Assembly: GCA_022559845.1 (NCBI GenBank)
Contig: CM040123.1
Location: forward strand, 301,122,642-301,186,641
Source of the DNA: Amorphophallus konjac
Taxonomy: Eukaryota > Streptophyta > Magnoliopsida > Alismatales > Araceae
Direction: 5' to 3'
Length of the DNA: 64,000 nucleotides
A program made the translations under genes and the position numbers. Under the pieces are notes generated by a model, which did no database searches, was not told where the DNA came from, and worked only from the letters and a program-made list of their open reading frames with translations. Positions within the stretch are counted from its first letter, which is position 1. Each line of letters opens with the position of its first letter. Positions 1 through 11,924 of this stretch are shown here, piece after piece.

Positions 1-555
1 ATCGCGATATAAATACCTTTTAAGCGTGGGAGATGTGAGTATGCACTTTCTCTTCCTATCGGCCGGCCGATGAAGAGAGTTTCTCTTGATTGATTACCCT
101 TGCAAAATGAACAAACCAACAAAGAAAGATATGAATTAGAGATCAAGTGTGTGTAATATCAAATCCCAAATATGAAATAAGCATGAAAGAACATGTGTAA
201 GAACACACCTTGTTGGTGTTGGCTTTAAAACCCCTATGCAAAAGGGTGGATAAAAAATGATGCAATCATAAAAGGGAGGGTGCAAGTGTTGCACAAGTGG
301 GAGATCTCAATATTGAGATGAAATTGAGAATAAGAGAGGGAGAGGAATATGATGCATGCAATGCTAATGATAATAAAACAAAGAGATAAGAGAAGGGGAA
401 AGCTTATTGGTTTTCTCCAATTGGAGCTTCAAGGGATTAAGATCTCCTAGGATGTAGCTTTAGACGTGAGGGAATCCTCTCCTTGAGCCTTCGGTCCGGC
501 ATCACCTCCCCTTAGTTGATTGATGAAGACTTTACAATGAGGGAGAGAGGGGTCC

Positions 556-563
556 TATTTATA
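556..563 (-). promoter_or_regulatory. LTR TATA box of E1 (3' copy)
   Basis: The minus strand reads TATAAATAGG, and the same motif sits at the matching place in the partner LTR (25102-25109). It is the likely core promoter of the element, inferred from motif and position only. Confidence 0.6.
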
Positions 564-739
564 GGGGTGAAATTCAGAGTTTAATTCCATGGAAATTAGG
601 AAAATAAATTTTATGAAGATTTGGAAGAGAATATTCACTGGCTATGTGTCCCCCCAGCCTTAGGACCCTTTCCCAAATGGAAAAGGAGCTCAAACAGAGA
701 AGGAAGGAGGTTCTACCCGGATTCGGAACTCTGCAGGAA

Positions 740-1535
740 TGGGCGACCACCATAGTGGGCGCCAATTAAAATGGCGACAGTTCGAGATGCCGCCCATTCT
801 GAGCCATTTTAGGAAGGATCAGGAATTTCTAAAATTAGAAAAGAATTGGCGTCCATGTGCTGGTCGCCAATTAGGAATTAATACGAATTTTGGACGGAGT
901 TAAATGCTCAAAATAAGGCAAGGAAGAACGCGTCTGGGGTCCTGGACGCGTTTAAGAATGGGCGACAGACTGGACGGATGATGTTCCTTGAATATTTTGG
1001 AAATTAGAAAATTACCAAAAATTAGAAAAGGAAATCGTGTCCACATGGACCGACGCGAATTCTTGAATTTTATGAATTTGGTAATTATTAAAAATAGAAA
1101 GGCATCCACTAGGTCGGATGCATTTTAGAAAATTATGAATTTTGGTAATTATTCAAAAATAGAAATGGGAATTAATGTCAAGATGATAGTCTACCATTCA
1201 AGAATAGATGGCTATGTAGAAAGGTGATAATTCTTAAAGAAGGCGAAGTTAAGGGAATAGGCGCCGAGGGGCCTGCCGCAGTTTCAAGAACGCATACACT
1301 GGGTCGGACACATCTTCAGAAAATAATGCCCTTTGGAAATGCGTTAATTCAATAAATAAAATAGATAAAATAAGACGCGTCTAAGGTCCCAGATGTGTTC
1401 AAGAAAAGGCGGCCGTTCAGACGGATGCTATTTCAACAAATATTTCAAGCCAAAAAAAGTGGGAAAATAAGAACGCGTCTGCTGTGTCAGACGCATTTAT
1501 AAAGAGGTCGACTCATCCCAGGTCGATGTGTCGAC
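740..1535. repeat. Array of short GC-rich dyads in E1 LTR
   Basis: Self-complementary pairs follow one another in AT-rich sequence. AATTGGCG (844-851) pairs with CGCCAATT (865-872). AACGCGTC (927-934) pairs with GACGCGTT (945-952). GCATCC (1102-1107) pairs with GGATGC (1116-1121). GCGTCTG (1475-1481) pairs with CAGACGC (1488-1494). GTCGAC recurs near 1508 and 1528. Loops are 8-20 nt. Arm sequences differ between units but pairing is kept. Function unknown. Confidence 0.75.
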
Positions 1536-1802
1536 TCAGAAGAAATGGCGGCAATTCGAAAAGGTGCTTATTCATTCTGAAAGGAATTAGCGACCAAGGG
1601 ATTGTTGCTAATTTAGAAAAGTTCTGAAAAATTGGAGAAAAGTGCAGGAAAAATCAGTAAAAATAGAGAAAAATAGGGAAAAGATGATTGATCAAGAAAA
1701 ATGAGGAAAACCACTCAAATAAATCAAATTGAGGGTCAAATCGGGGCATCGCAATATGATAGGAGATATGCTCAAAATGATGTCAATTTTAGCGTGTCTA
1801 CA

Positions 1803-2942
1803 GCTGTCCCGCCTTGTCGCCTGCTTTGCAAGGGAGTGACACGGAGTGAAATGAAATGAAATGGAGTGTAATGGAGTGAAATGGAATGAAGCGAACTGAA
1901 AAATAGATGCCAAGGTGTCATGAGACACGCAATCAACACCACATGATAAGAATTGAATCAAAAGCTTGAAATGCAGCAATCTTGAGGTGGTTCAATGAAA
2001 GTCACAATTGTTTGGATAAAAGGAGTGTGTACGCTGGCACGAAGGAGAGAATAAAGGAGAGCGATCAACTTCCAGCGCGGTGGAAGTATCCCAGGTCACA
2101 AACCTATAGGTTTCACCATTAGAGAGCGGTTACCAGCCAATGTGGACGTGCTTCAGCCAAGGTGGATCTAAAGAAAATGATTGAATAAAAGGATAGAAAT
2201 CAAAACAAAGGAGTTTTCAAGGAAACAACCCAAAACGACGACAAGGTGAACTGAGGACATAATTTGGCATGGAATATCTCATATCTTGGAAATTAATGAT
2301 CAATTGACTCTCAAAATTGAGTTATTAAAATGATTTTCTCAAAGTTAATTCAAAATCCTACATGAATGTATGCTGGGTTTAAAGGAAAAATTAAAATAAA
2401 TTAACATAGAATGTAATCAAGGATAATATTGTTAAGTTGCCCAGACTGAGTCAAGATACTGATTTCGTGAGCTGATATTAAGCCGAAGCCCGTTTATCCG
2501 CGCACCAACTCGTAAAAGGGAACCATCGTCCCCAATCTTGGACGGCTCAACGGCCTATTCGTATGACTAAGATTCCTCTAAAATTATCATCATTTTTTTA
2601 TGAAGGGGAACTCAAATTTTAGATTTATTAAAGCCACAAGATCCTTGATATAATTTAATAGCATATATATCATATAGTAAAAATGCATATAGGGGATGGT
2701 GAAGCAATAAGGAAGAGGGAGCTAAGCAGTGCAAGCACCGTGGGACCACGGTGATGTCCGAACGGTGGGGCTAGAGAGCTTCTTTCCTGTGCTCAAAATT
2801 GCGTTAGCCAAGAATAGTGAAGTATAACAAGCAATGAATTAGTATTTAATCAAAGCATAGCATGTATTAAGCATAGTACGACAAAGCGTGTATAGCATGA
2901 ATAGCATGGGCTGAAACATAGCACTGCACTGAATATCATAGC
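1803..2942 (-). mobile_element. E1 internal 3' region (polypurine tract and untranslated part)
   Basis: Non-coding part of E1 between its ORF and its 3' LTR. Next to the LTR the minus strand is purine rich (1803-1850), suiting a polypurine tract, and then come AATGG/AGTGA-type simple repeats (1840-1890). The segment at about 2440-2700 resembles 36945-37180 in E8 (shared CAACGGCCTAT-like stretch and a run ending in a TATAGTA motif), so E1 and E8 are related. The stretch stops at 2942, where E2 is inserted. I see no gene. Confidence 0.65.
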
Positions 2943-3247
2943 TGATGTGGGACGAGATACGGACTCAGTACCAATTTGGATGCGAACATGGGACTCTAGG
3001 TGGCAACGTGACCAAATTGAAGACACGACCAGCAAAGCTCACGATCGTCCCACGCGAGGGAAACGTGCAGATCTGCACGGTTGAGAAACCGGTAGTGAGT
3101 CAAGGGTGTTCGCTCTTTCACGTGCTCAGATAGAGTCACGGGATGGGTCTCACTCTCACGCTCTCACAGCGGTGATAAAAATTTGAACGAGCTACATATC
3201 CTAACACTCAAGCAGCGACATAAAAATATATACGAGATAAGTAAAAT

Positions 3248-3248
<1 letters not shown>

Positions 3249-3289
<41 letters not shown>
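3249..3289. repeat. (GA)n microsatellite
   Basis: About 20 GA units within the E2 3' LTR. The E9 5' LTR has a long GA run at the matching place (48523-48556), while 18066-18082 and the E9 3' LTR keep only short remnants, so the tract expanded or shrank after insertion. Confidence 0.95.
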
Positions 3290-4512
3290 GACACCTCCAC
3301 GCTCCGGGCGTGGGAAAGATGACCCCATCCAAGACCAGTACTCCCGGTACAGTAGAATTATCAATAATTTACAGAAATGAATTTTATGCCCACTCCACGC
3401 AGGGAGGTAAAGGTCTACATGTGGGACCCGGGAGTACCGATCTCGGGTTGACGGACAGCAAGCCGAAAGGGCTTTGGGCCGGAGGCGGGCTGCTGGTCCG
3501 ACTCGGCATTGTTCCGACTCGTTGAACAACAAGCGAACTCGACACATGGGATGGCGGCTTCCGGTCCACTTATGGTTGAGGCGATTGGCTGGGACACCGG
3601 TGGAATGCTCCTGCTCGATCCCTGAAGTTGGCGGCAACTGAATCGTAGTCGGTGTAATTTTGGACGAATTAACTGGTGGCTGCCTCTACTGGCCTGTTCA
3701 CTAAACAGATTTGTGCACCTCCACAAAAATGTCCACCACGCCCAGATCCGGTGTCGGATCGGGATGAGATCACCGCCGCTGGAAAGTAGAATCAAAGATC
3801 TACAACATACATGAATTTTAGATACCCTCAACGGTCTGGATCGAAATGAAAAACTATGTGCTCCTTAAACGTTTCTGGTTCGGAATCCAGATCAAACAGG
3901 ACAGAATGAGATCTACCTGAAAATGAGGTTTGACCAAAGGGGAAACGGTGGATCTGGACTTTGAAAATTTTATAGGTGAGAGGGGGGATGTGAGGATGAT
4001 ACACAAATATTTTTGTATTTTTCTGACGTGGTTTAGGGGTGGAAAAAAAATAAAAGAACAGGGTACCATCCTGCAGATCTGCTGATTGGCAGACTGTCAG
4101 GGGTGGAAATAAATGACTGGGAGGAGGAGCAAACATGATCTGATCAAAGTGAAAATTTAACTGGAAGAAGGGGACGACGGGGGGAACCAACTCTCAAAAT
4201 GTGAGGTCGATCAGACGGCTGGATTGGGAGAACCAACCTAATCTTTGAGCTTCTATCCTGGATCTCGAAATCCTGGATAGCAGACTGAAGACCGGGTTGT
4301 GGCAGCTCGATGGCGGCAGCGACAGCGGTGGCTGAGCTTCACACCCAGGGGAGGAGATAGAACTTGGAATCACTACAAGATTATGACATCACACCATAGC
4401 TTTTGCTGCAATCTCTGCTGCACGAGGAGGGAGAGAGAGGGGCGCCCAATGGCTTTTGCACAAATACTTTTTTCTTCTCATTAATTCTTGAATAATTCTG
4501 AAATACATGGGT

Positions 4513-4519
4513 TATATAA
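4513..4519 (-). promoter_or_regulatory. LTR TATA box of E2
   Basis: Minus strand TATATAA, at the place matching the TATA motif of the E9 LTRs (47144 and 51201). Confidence 0.5.
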
Positions 4520-4888
4520 CTCAGATCTAGGGTTAGAGAGGGGCAATTAGGGGATAGGAGATTATTCCCCCATGTGGTCAAAAAAATACAACAATAAAAA
4601 AAAGATAAAAAGGGGGGTGTTTCATGGCAAGAAGGGAAATGGGAATTGCCTTCTTGGTCAATCTTCTCACATGGACCAAAGACCAGCCCTGTGGGCCCTA
4701 GAAGCTAGGTGGCCCAATGAGAGAGAGGTTGGGGTCCCGCCGGGCCTACGTGGCCTTTTGTAAAGAAACCCACTAATTTCTAATGACTAACCCATTGGCT
4801 TATAATTGCCTTACAATTAAAACCGAATTGACTCAAGGATATAAATGCAAACAAAAAAGTTAATGGCCTTGCTTTGATGTCCCCATCA

Positions 4889-5421
4889 ATTCTCCCCGGG
4901 TGGGAGAAGCTCGACCCCGTCGAGTAAGGGTGTGCAGCTGCTCACGTGGCTCCTGCTGATCCGTATCACTGCTCGGGTGATCCACGTGTCGTCGGATGTG
5001 GACCATGCTCTCCACCATACCAGGTAGCACGGGTACGCTCCACTCCTAGTAATCATCACCTGCTCACCCCGTATATGTTCTATATGCTCATGCTGCTGTG
5101 AGAATCGGGCTAGTGGTGGACACTCAGGGGTTGGGTCACTCTCAAAGGGAGGAGACGGCTCAACGACTTACTAGGAATCACTGCTGGGTCCCTGTAGGTG
5201 ACTAGATCCGAGGCTTTGAATGTAGAGTTGATCCCATATTCGTGAGGCAAGTCCACAACGTACGCATGAGATCCAACTTGCCTTACACTTGAAAGGGACT
5301 AGCACAGCGAGCTTGCATTAGGACGACTCGACTAGACGTATGCAGACTCCCAACAGACTGTATGAAACAAAGACTCACACATGACTCAAGACAAACCTAA
5401 CGACTTCCTATGCGACAGATG
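4889..5421 (-). mobile_element. E2 internal 3' segment
   Basis: This stretch carries the polypurine tract (4889-4900) and untranslated sequence matching 50335-50768 of E9 in reverse complement, including the tract naming the ends of both elements. E3 interrupts it at 5421/5422, and it resumes at 16207. It has no ORF. Confidence 0.7.
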
Positions 5422-6222
5422 TGATGTGACTCTTAAGGTGATCTAGAGGGGGGTGAATAGATCAGTCACCCGATAAAAATGACTGCAGCAGATTCAAGTG
5501 CGGAATATAAGAACTTCTGCTAAACAGATAGAGGGCACAAAGTAAAGACCAGCCAGAACTTCTAAAGAAGCGTCCTAAACAGTCATCTACTATGCAAAGT
5601 ATAAGAATAAAGAAGCGATGCAAACCACAAAGCAATCACACAGTAGATAGGAGTTTTTAGGTGGTTCGGTCCTCCAGACCTACGTCCACCCCACACTCAA
5701 ACCCGAGTGTGTATTTCGCTGACTCACAGCTTGAACCGCTGGGCCTCACAGCTTACCTACAACCGCTGAGCATCACAGCTTGCTTCCACTGAGAAATACA
5801 GCTTAGCCATCTGCTGGGGACTATAGCTTAACCCGTCCAGTGGAATCCTCCACTACAAACGCTGAGCAACACAGCTTGCTCCGCTGACAAACAGCTTGAA
5901 GAAAGGTTTAAAAGAAAACACAAATGGGAAACAAAACAACAACTGAAAGCTGTATACGATAAAGCACAAAATATATCCCTGCAGGGAATAAAACTCAAAC
6001 AATTGATCAACCTCAGATCTAGTTTTGAACCAAAGATCTGATGAATGAACTTTGATGAAACTCTTCAGACTCTCTTGTCTTCTTCTCTTCTTCTTTCTCT
6101 TCTCACTCTCTGATTCTTTCTTTTCTCTTCTACTTTCTTTTCTCTTCTTCTGGATCGTGGAGGCTATCTCTCTGCTTCTGCTCCTTCTATCATGATCAGT
6201 CTTCTCTAGATTGAGAAGTCCT

Positions 6223-6231
6223 CTTTATATA
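6223..6231 (-). promoter_or_regulatory. LTR TATA box of E3 (3' LTR copy)
   Basis: Minus strand TATATAAAG, matched at 14989-14997 in the 5' LTR. Confidence 0.55.
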
Positions 6232-6669
6232 GAAGCAACACAGATAGGGCGTGTGGTCTCCATGATTCCGCCCAGAGGCCTCAGTCCACGTGGCAGCATT
6301 TCAGTATAGTGGTTCCACGTGTCACGATCAGGGCCATCTTCTATTCTTGGATCACATGCATCATTAACCTCCTCGAGCAGCAGCTCTGTAATAACAGACT
6401 GTTATCAGTGGAGACTTAACTTACATGAAGAACTGAATGCATCGAGTCTGTTGATAAGTGTTTTATTTTACATCATAATTTACATCGCATCCATCATCTT
6501 TGAGCATTATTTGAGTATATTTGTGCAACATGAGCATTAATTATATTCTCACACATTATTTGAGTCTTCCTGCATTTTATCATCTTTTGAGCTTAAAAGA
6601 TCATGTGAGAAATATTTAAATATTGGCATAATTATTTTGGAATTGAATATATTGATATTTTAATTTTTA

Positions 6670-7015
6670 GGAAACAGCGACCTAGATCAAGGCGCTATTT
6701 TAATAACGACAGATGCAAGGGCGCGTCTTCAGCAAGAAGCTACAGCTCCAAGGGCGTCAATTCAGTTGATAAAAGAAAGTGGAAAAAGAATTAAAAAAAG
6801 GAGAAGAAAAGAATTTGCGCCCGAGATACAGTCGCTACTTCAAGAAAGGACGCCCATATGAATAGTCGTCAATTCTTATTTTACGAAAAATAAAGAAAAT
6901 AACAAATGAGGAATTAAGGAAACTGACGCCCGAGATGCAGTCGCTACTTCAGGAAAGGACGCCCTAGATTAAGGCGTCATTTAAAGAAAGGACGCCCCAA
7001 TATAAGTCGCTATTC
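6670..7015. repeat. GACGCC/GGCGTC dyad array in E4
   Basis: Repeated GACGCCC and GTCGCTA words, about 20-60 bases apart, form inverted pairs. The clearest is GACGCC (6958-6963) with GGCGTC (6973-6978), loop 9 nt. Another is GCGACC near 6677 with GGCGCT near 6690. The layout matches the E1 array although the family differs. Confidence 0.65.
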
Positions 7016-7206
7016 AAAGTTGAACCAGAAAAGGCAACTGCAGGCTCCCGATCGAACTGTTCTTCCATGTTTGCTCTTATCTAAGCAACCCTTTATGGAA
7101 ATGAGGAGTTTAATGATGGAAAGGAGTCTAATGGATCAAGTTGCATTGCTAAAAACCTGGATTTGAGTGGATTTGGAAGTCCACGATCGTGAGAGACCAA
7201 AAACCC

Positions 7207-7215
7207 TATAAAAGG
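7207..7215 (+). promoter_or_regulatory. LTR TATA box of solo LTR E4
   Basis: TATAAAAGG on the plus strand, the same orientation as the TG...CA ends and the primer-side signature. Confidence 0.6.
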
Positions 7216-8654
7216 ATGGCATGGTCGCAGGGTTACGGGGAGAACAGGTTGGAGATCTGCCTTAGGGATTAATTTCGAAGCCTTTCCTTTTGTCTTTTGC
7301 AGTTAAGTTCTTCATAAAAGTTATTCGTTTTTAAGTCTTCTCCAACTTCTTCTTCTTCCTCTTCTCCTAATTCTTTCTCGTTTTTATGCTATAATTAGTT
7401 TTTCAAAGCTCTGTCTACGGTTTTTACTGTTCACCCGATTTTCATACTTTCTGTTCTTCATCATTTTTCTCAATCTTCCTCTCATCTTTTCAAGTTGTTG
7501 TCTTCATAAAAGTTCTTCTATTTTCAAAGATATACATTTTATTCTTCTTAGCCTTCTTCTAATTCTTCCTGTTTTTGAAGCTATTCTCAATTTTCTAAAG
7601 TTGCTGTTTTACATTTTCTACTGTTCATCCGATTTTTGCAAACACTGTTCTTTAGCGTTTTTCTCCCTCTTCTGATCCTCATCTCTCTCTGCTGTCTTCA
7701 CAAAAATTGTAGGTTTTTAAAAGTTCTCCAACTTCTTCTTCTACCTCATCTTCGAATTCCTCACTATTTTAAAGCTATAGTTATTTTTCTAAAGTTCATA
7801 TTTTTAGAGTTCTGCACTGTTCATCAGCGACCACCTCCTGTTCATCCTTCTTTTTCTCCATCTTCCTTTCGTTTTATGTCTTTGAGGTCTTCATCAATCT
7901 TCTTCATCTTCTCAATCTATACAACTTTCATGTTTTCCATTTTTCCTAATTCCTTCTGATTTTAAATTTATTCTTTCTCCAATCACCCTCTGTTTTCACT
8001 ATAATTTCTTTTACTACACTTTTTCATCTCTTCCCACCGATGCTCCTTCCTTCTCTTTGTTTACAGCACACTCACACACACATCACATATACTTGGTTTT
8101 GAAACTTTTCTTCCACCTTTCTCTCTTCATCTCCTATATTTCATCCATACATCCCTTTGGCGGATCTTCATCCATTAGTCTTCTCACGGCGTCGGCATCC
8201 AAGGTGAGGCGATCTTCATCCAAGGCTTGGCAAGGAGGCGGCGTTATTCTTCATGCATTGACTATATTTTCTTATCTTTTCTCTTTGATGTTCCCATGTT
8301 GTAATTCTTATTTTTCTAGTGTGACTTTTCACTATCATCTTAATGAAATTCATCATTTGTGAAATTATGTTTCTCTCTCTATCTCCTCCAATTTCTCTTC
8401 TTAAACCCTCTCATAATCTTTAATTAGTTTTCTTACACTTTATTTTCCTTAGTTTCAATCTCACTCAAAATTCGGTTTTCAAAGCATAAGGTGTTTTTCC
8501 AACTTGATAAAATAAGGATTTTTCCTCCTCATGGGATCGACTCCGCTTACCACTATATAATTTGATTTTCCAATCTTTTAAAGTGAGTGAGTGTGAACAT
8601 TTTGAAATTATGGCACGACTTTCTTAACGACACTAGTCGGTGCGCATCATCTGT

Positions 8655-9480
8655 ACGTTAAATGAGTCATGGCCGGTACAAACTTGATGCACTAGATGCA
8701 GTGTGCATATAAGAGAAAGTGTGTACAATGAGAATGAATGTACAGACATTAAATGAATGAAGAACATGGGCTGTACATACTTGATAGCATGCATCAATGT
8801 ACAGACTTTAGACATGATGCAATGTATAGACTTGACTGCACAGAGACGCTAAGTGAGACGCAGCTTAACAAGCACTGACTTGATGCTCACACGGCTGTAC
8901 ATACTTGCATGAGACGCTGGGTGAGACGCTAAGTGAGACGGTGCATGAACGATGACACAGGCTGTACAGACTTTGAATGATGCATGCACATAGACGCTAA
9001 GTTAGACGGTGCATGAACGATGACACATGCTGTACAAACTTTGAATGATGCATGCACAAAGACGCTAAGTTAGACGGTGCATGAAAGATGACACAGGCTG
9101 TATAGACTTTGAATGATGCATGCAACAATGATGTACAGACTTGCTGGTGTGTAGACTTTGTGTGTGTGTGTGAGACAATGTATAGGCTTGATGTCGTGCA
9201 ACACACAGGCTGTATTGACTTCGTCGAGTGAACCAATGGAGGTTGTACAGACTTAGTGTTGTGAACACAGGCTGTACAGACTTTGAATGTGTGCGATACT
9301 TATCAATGTTTAGACTTGCACATATGCATGAAGAGCACTGACGATGTATAGACTCTAAACTTGCTATGCCTGTGACAAGGCGATGTACAGACTTGCTGTG
9401 CCTGCGAAAAATGTGATGTACAGACTTGCTGTGCCTAACGTTTATGCCTTAGTGCATCATGTATAGACTTGGTGTGTGCA
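8655..9480. repeat. TGTACAGACTT motif array in E3 3' LTR
   Basis: The words TGTACAGACTT, TGTATAGACTT and TGTACATACTT recur well over ten times, interleaved with GACGCTAAGT and ATGATGCATGCA. TGTACA and TGCATGCA are palindromes. The matching array in the 5' LTR is at 15218-15980. GTAC is the core bound by plant SBP/SPL factors and is found in copper-response elements; any binding here is inference. Confidence 0.8.
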
Positions 9481-9708
9481 TAAAGCAACATGCATAAAGC
9501 AACCGAAGAATGCACCGATGCAGTGTATGCAGGAGAACTAACAGTGTTGTCTATACAACAGATCATGCATCGACTATATATAATGTGCAACAATGTTTAA
9601 TGAACCGATGCAGAGATTGACATAGTGAGATGATTGTGATCATGCATCAATTAATCAATCTTTCATTCTCATAGTGTTTGCTGACATCAAAACCACAGGG
9701 GCACAACA

Positions 9709-11924
9709 ATCTCCCCCTTTTTGATGATGGCAACACTATGAGTCACACTGATTCATGTCAAACTATTCTCCCCCTTTGACTTCATCAAAAAGAAAATAGT
9801 TTGAGATGAGAAATACAAATATGCATGCAATGATTGAATGAAATTCTCCCCCTTTGACTAAGTCATGCAATGATTGAATGCTTAATGCAGTATACATGCA
9901 GATGCAACAAGAAATGCAAGATCTCCCCCTAAATATATGAATGCAAGCGCACAATTCTCCCCTGAATGTATAACTCCCCCTGAATTATTTCTCCCACTGT
10001 GAGAAAGAAATATGAACAGATGAAGCACATCTTCTCTTGTGACAAAATCAAAAGGTAGAGAAGATAGGAGGGAAAGAACATGAATAAGGTAAGGGGTCAC
10101 TACACAACAGCTGAAGCATTGGTTCAGAAAGTGAGTATGATTATAGACAACTGTTAAAGCATAAGAGTCAGCAATATACAATCTTGAAAGAGTTCAGGTT
10201 TAACAGTGATAAATATAGAGTAAAGCAGCTGACCACTGAAAAAGAGTTATAGACTCCATTTATAGCAATGAATCTAGGGCACATGGTTTTAATAGATAAG
10301 TCAGAAACAATACCCTTTGTGATTAAACATGGAAGTTCAAGAAAGGCAACTTGAATATGTATTGAGAAAAATAATTTACACTCAATGACTTTTGATTTCA
10401 AAGGGTTACAGCAGTTTATTTTTCACCTTTTAATTTTCAGAAACTGAGCTAAGTGAATAGACCAGTGGCATTTATGCTGTTGACATTAGGTGTACACCTT
10501 GATTAGAGGCATGTACCCCCAGTTACTAGGCATAAACTACTAGATCTATTTCAGATCAAGACCTACAAGGAACAATTTTCACCTTTAACATTAAGGGTAC
10601 ACCTTGATCAGAGGTCAGTACCTCCAGTTACTTGGTGAAAACTCCCCTATAGATTTGACCCTATGAACAGAGATCGCCTGAAGCACTTCATGACTTATGA
10701 ATTCTCCTGCTTCTTTGGAGGAGATCGCGGTTTCTCAGTGCAATTCAGCCATTGCTTTGTCACTGTGTTCAGCTCTTTACATTGATGATCTTATTTACTG
10801 CTGCCCTGATTTCTTTTAGAGTGATTGTTTAAAAATAGTACACACTCTTATTCACCTCTTCTAGACATTTCCAGTTTAACATGTTCAGGCATTAAAAAAA
10901 ACTTTTTCTATTCTAACCATGAGACAGAGATTAAGAGCTATAAAGGTTTTCTTTTATCTCAAGTTCTGAAGTGCAGACACTTAACTCTTCAATTTATAAA
11001 AGTTAAACCTTTAGTTCTTTTCAATTTGCAAGTGTGATTCTTATAGATGAAAAATTGCAATAACCACAGCTCAATGTACTAAACCAGAAGCAATATTGTT
11101 GTTTAGTGAAAGTGATAGGGAAATGATAGCAATAGGCATTAAGGTCTAAGAGCATATGATGTCAAAGAATATGAATGAATTCAATGGGGACTATGAGGAG
11201 TGAATAAGATTCAATGCACTGAACTTAGCTCTCATCTCCCCCTGACACCAAGATGCAACAATATGCTATGTAATGCTTTCAACTAACTAAATGCAGACTA
11301 TGCAACAATGATACATAAAGCAAGCATGCAATCATTTCAAGTTTATGCACCCAAGTCATGAACATTTTATTCTTTTTTAGAGAGTTTATTTCATGAAAGT
11401 CAGGTGTATATAATCTAGAGAATTGAGAATCAACTACAACTTAATGCCCTAAGTCAGCATGACTTTCTCAATTCTGAAGGTGATTCACTTACCTGCTTTA
11501 CCTGACTGATTTATTTTTTACCCTTGGTGTTGCATCAGAATGTTGACAAGGCCTCCAATCTCCTTCAGCTTTTAGAATTTTTGGCCCTGCCTCTTGTCAT
11601 ATGCCTGGAGTAGCTATTCATGTTTCATCATTTTGTTCCCGGCTACCAGGCATGCCTGCAAACACACTTAGGGAGCAGATTTTGGAACCCAAGATAGTTT
11701 GGGCCCCAAGACAGAAACATACATGTGAGAGTGAAAACATGACAAAAGCTGTTTAGGGATCCACATTTGTGTGAAAGTGGATGGTTTGGTGGATTCTACA
11801 GCTTGAGAATTCTTTTTGTATTTTTATTTTTCTCAGCACCAACAGGTTTAGCTTTCTTTTTCCGGTGCTGTGATGGTTTTTGTGTAGTCCTGGCATTCAT
11901 TTTATTAGAAACATTGTTATTTTT
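9709..11924 (-). mobile_element. E3 internal non-coding region (pol missing)
   Basis: Between the 3' LTR and gag lie 2.2 kb with no conserved pol motif on the minus strand. The polypurine tract is at 9709-9722, and several further CTCCCCC stretches (9770-10000, 11230) are extra purine tracts on the minus strand. Near 11660-11720 the minus strand reads GPKLSWVPK followed by CLQACLVAG, the usual end of SIRE-type gag just before protease, but no DSG protease motif follows. A pol deletion close to this point is likely. Confidence 0.7.

Larger units (their letters stand above)
1..1802 (-). mobile_element. E1 3' LTR (Tat-like Gypsy), left end outside window
   Basis: This is the left-hand LTR of the outermost element E1, read on the minus strand. 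Bases 1 to about 640 recur with scattered changes at 24547-25187, the partner 5' LTR. The inner edge is the CA at 1801-1802 (minus strand TGTAGACACGC), next to a purine-rich minus-strand tract. The partner LTR ends about 160 bases further out, so the full LTR should be close to 1.96 kb. It carries a TATA box and many short inverted repeats. No coding potential is seen; the short ORFs here are chance. Confidence 0.8.
2943..4888 (-). mobile_element. E2 3' LTR
   Basis: The plus strand runs from TGATGTGGGAC (2943) to CCCCATCA (4888). The first 1.1 kb matches 17760-18860, the broken 5' LTR, and the whole matches the E9 LTRs in reverse complement. It holds a GA microsatellite at 3249-3289, a TATA motif at 4513-4519 and, just outside at 4889-4900, the polypurine tract. 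Confidence 0.85.
6452..8649 (+). mobile_element. E4, solo LTR of a Tat/Athila-type Gypsy element
   Basis: The 2198-bp insert starts TGATAAGTG and ends GCGCATCA. It is flanked by a perfect 5-bp duplication TCTGT (6447-6451 and 8650-8654), and the empty site is kept in the other E3 LTR at 15214-15218. It has a plus-strand TATA box (7207-7215) and, near its end, the phrase GGGATCGACTCCGCTTACC with AT-rich sequence, typical of LTR ends that precede an Asp-tRNA primer site in Tat/Athila elements. No internal region remains, so LTR-LTR recombination removed the rest. ORFs inside are chance. Confidence 0.85.
5422..9708 (-). mobile_element. E3 3' LTR, split by solo LTR E4
   Basis: Segments 5422-6451 and 8655-9708 align without a gap to 14189-16206; E4 lies between. 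The inner edge is CACAACA (9702-9708) followed by ATCTCCCCCTTTTT, the reverse complement of the polypurine tract. A minus-strand TATA motif lies at 6223-6231. Confidence 0.85.

Noticed and set aside
3164..3637. Long minus-strand ORF with a run of leucine/serine
   Set aside because: It is the translation of the GA microsatellite and flanking E2 LTR sequence, repeated out of frame in the partner LTR.
7636..8362. Plus-strand hydrophobic ORFs that resemble membrane proteins
   Set aside because: They come from pyrimidine-rich LTR sequence of E4, between its TATA box and 3' end.
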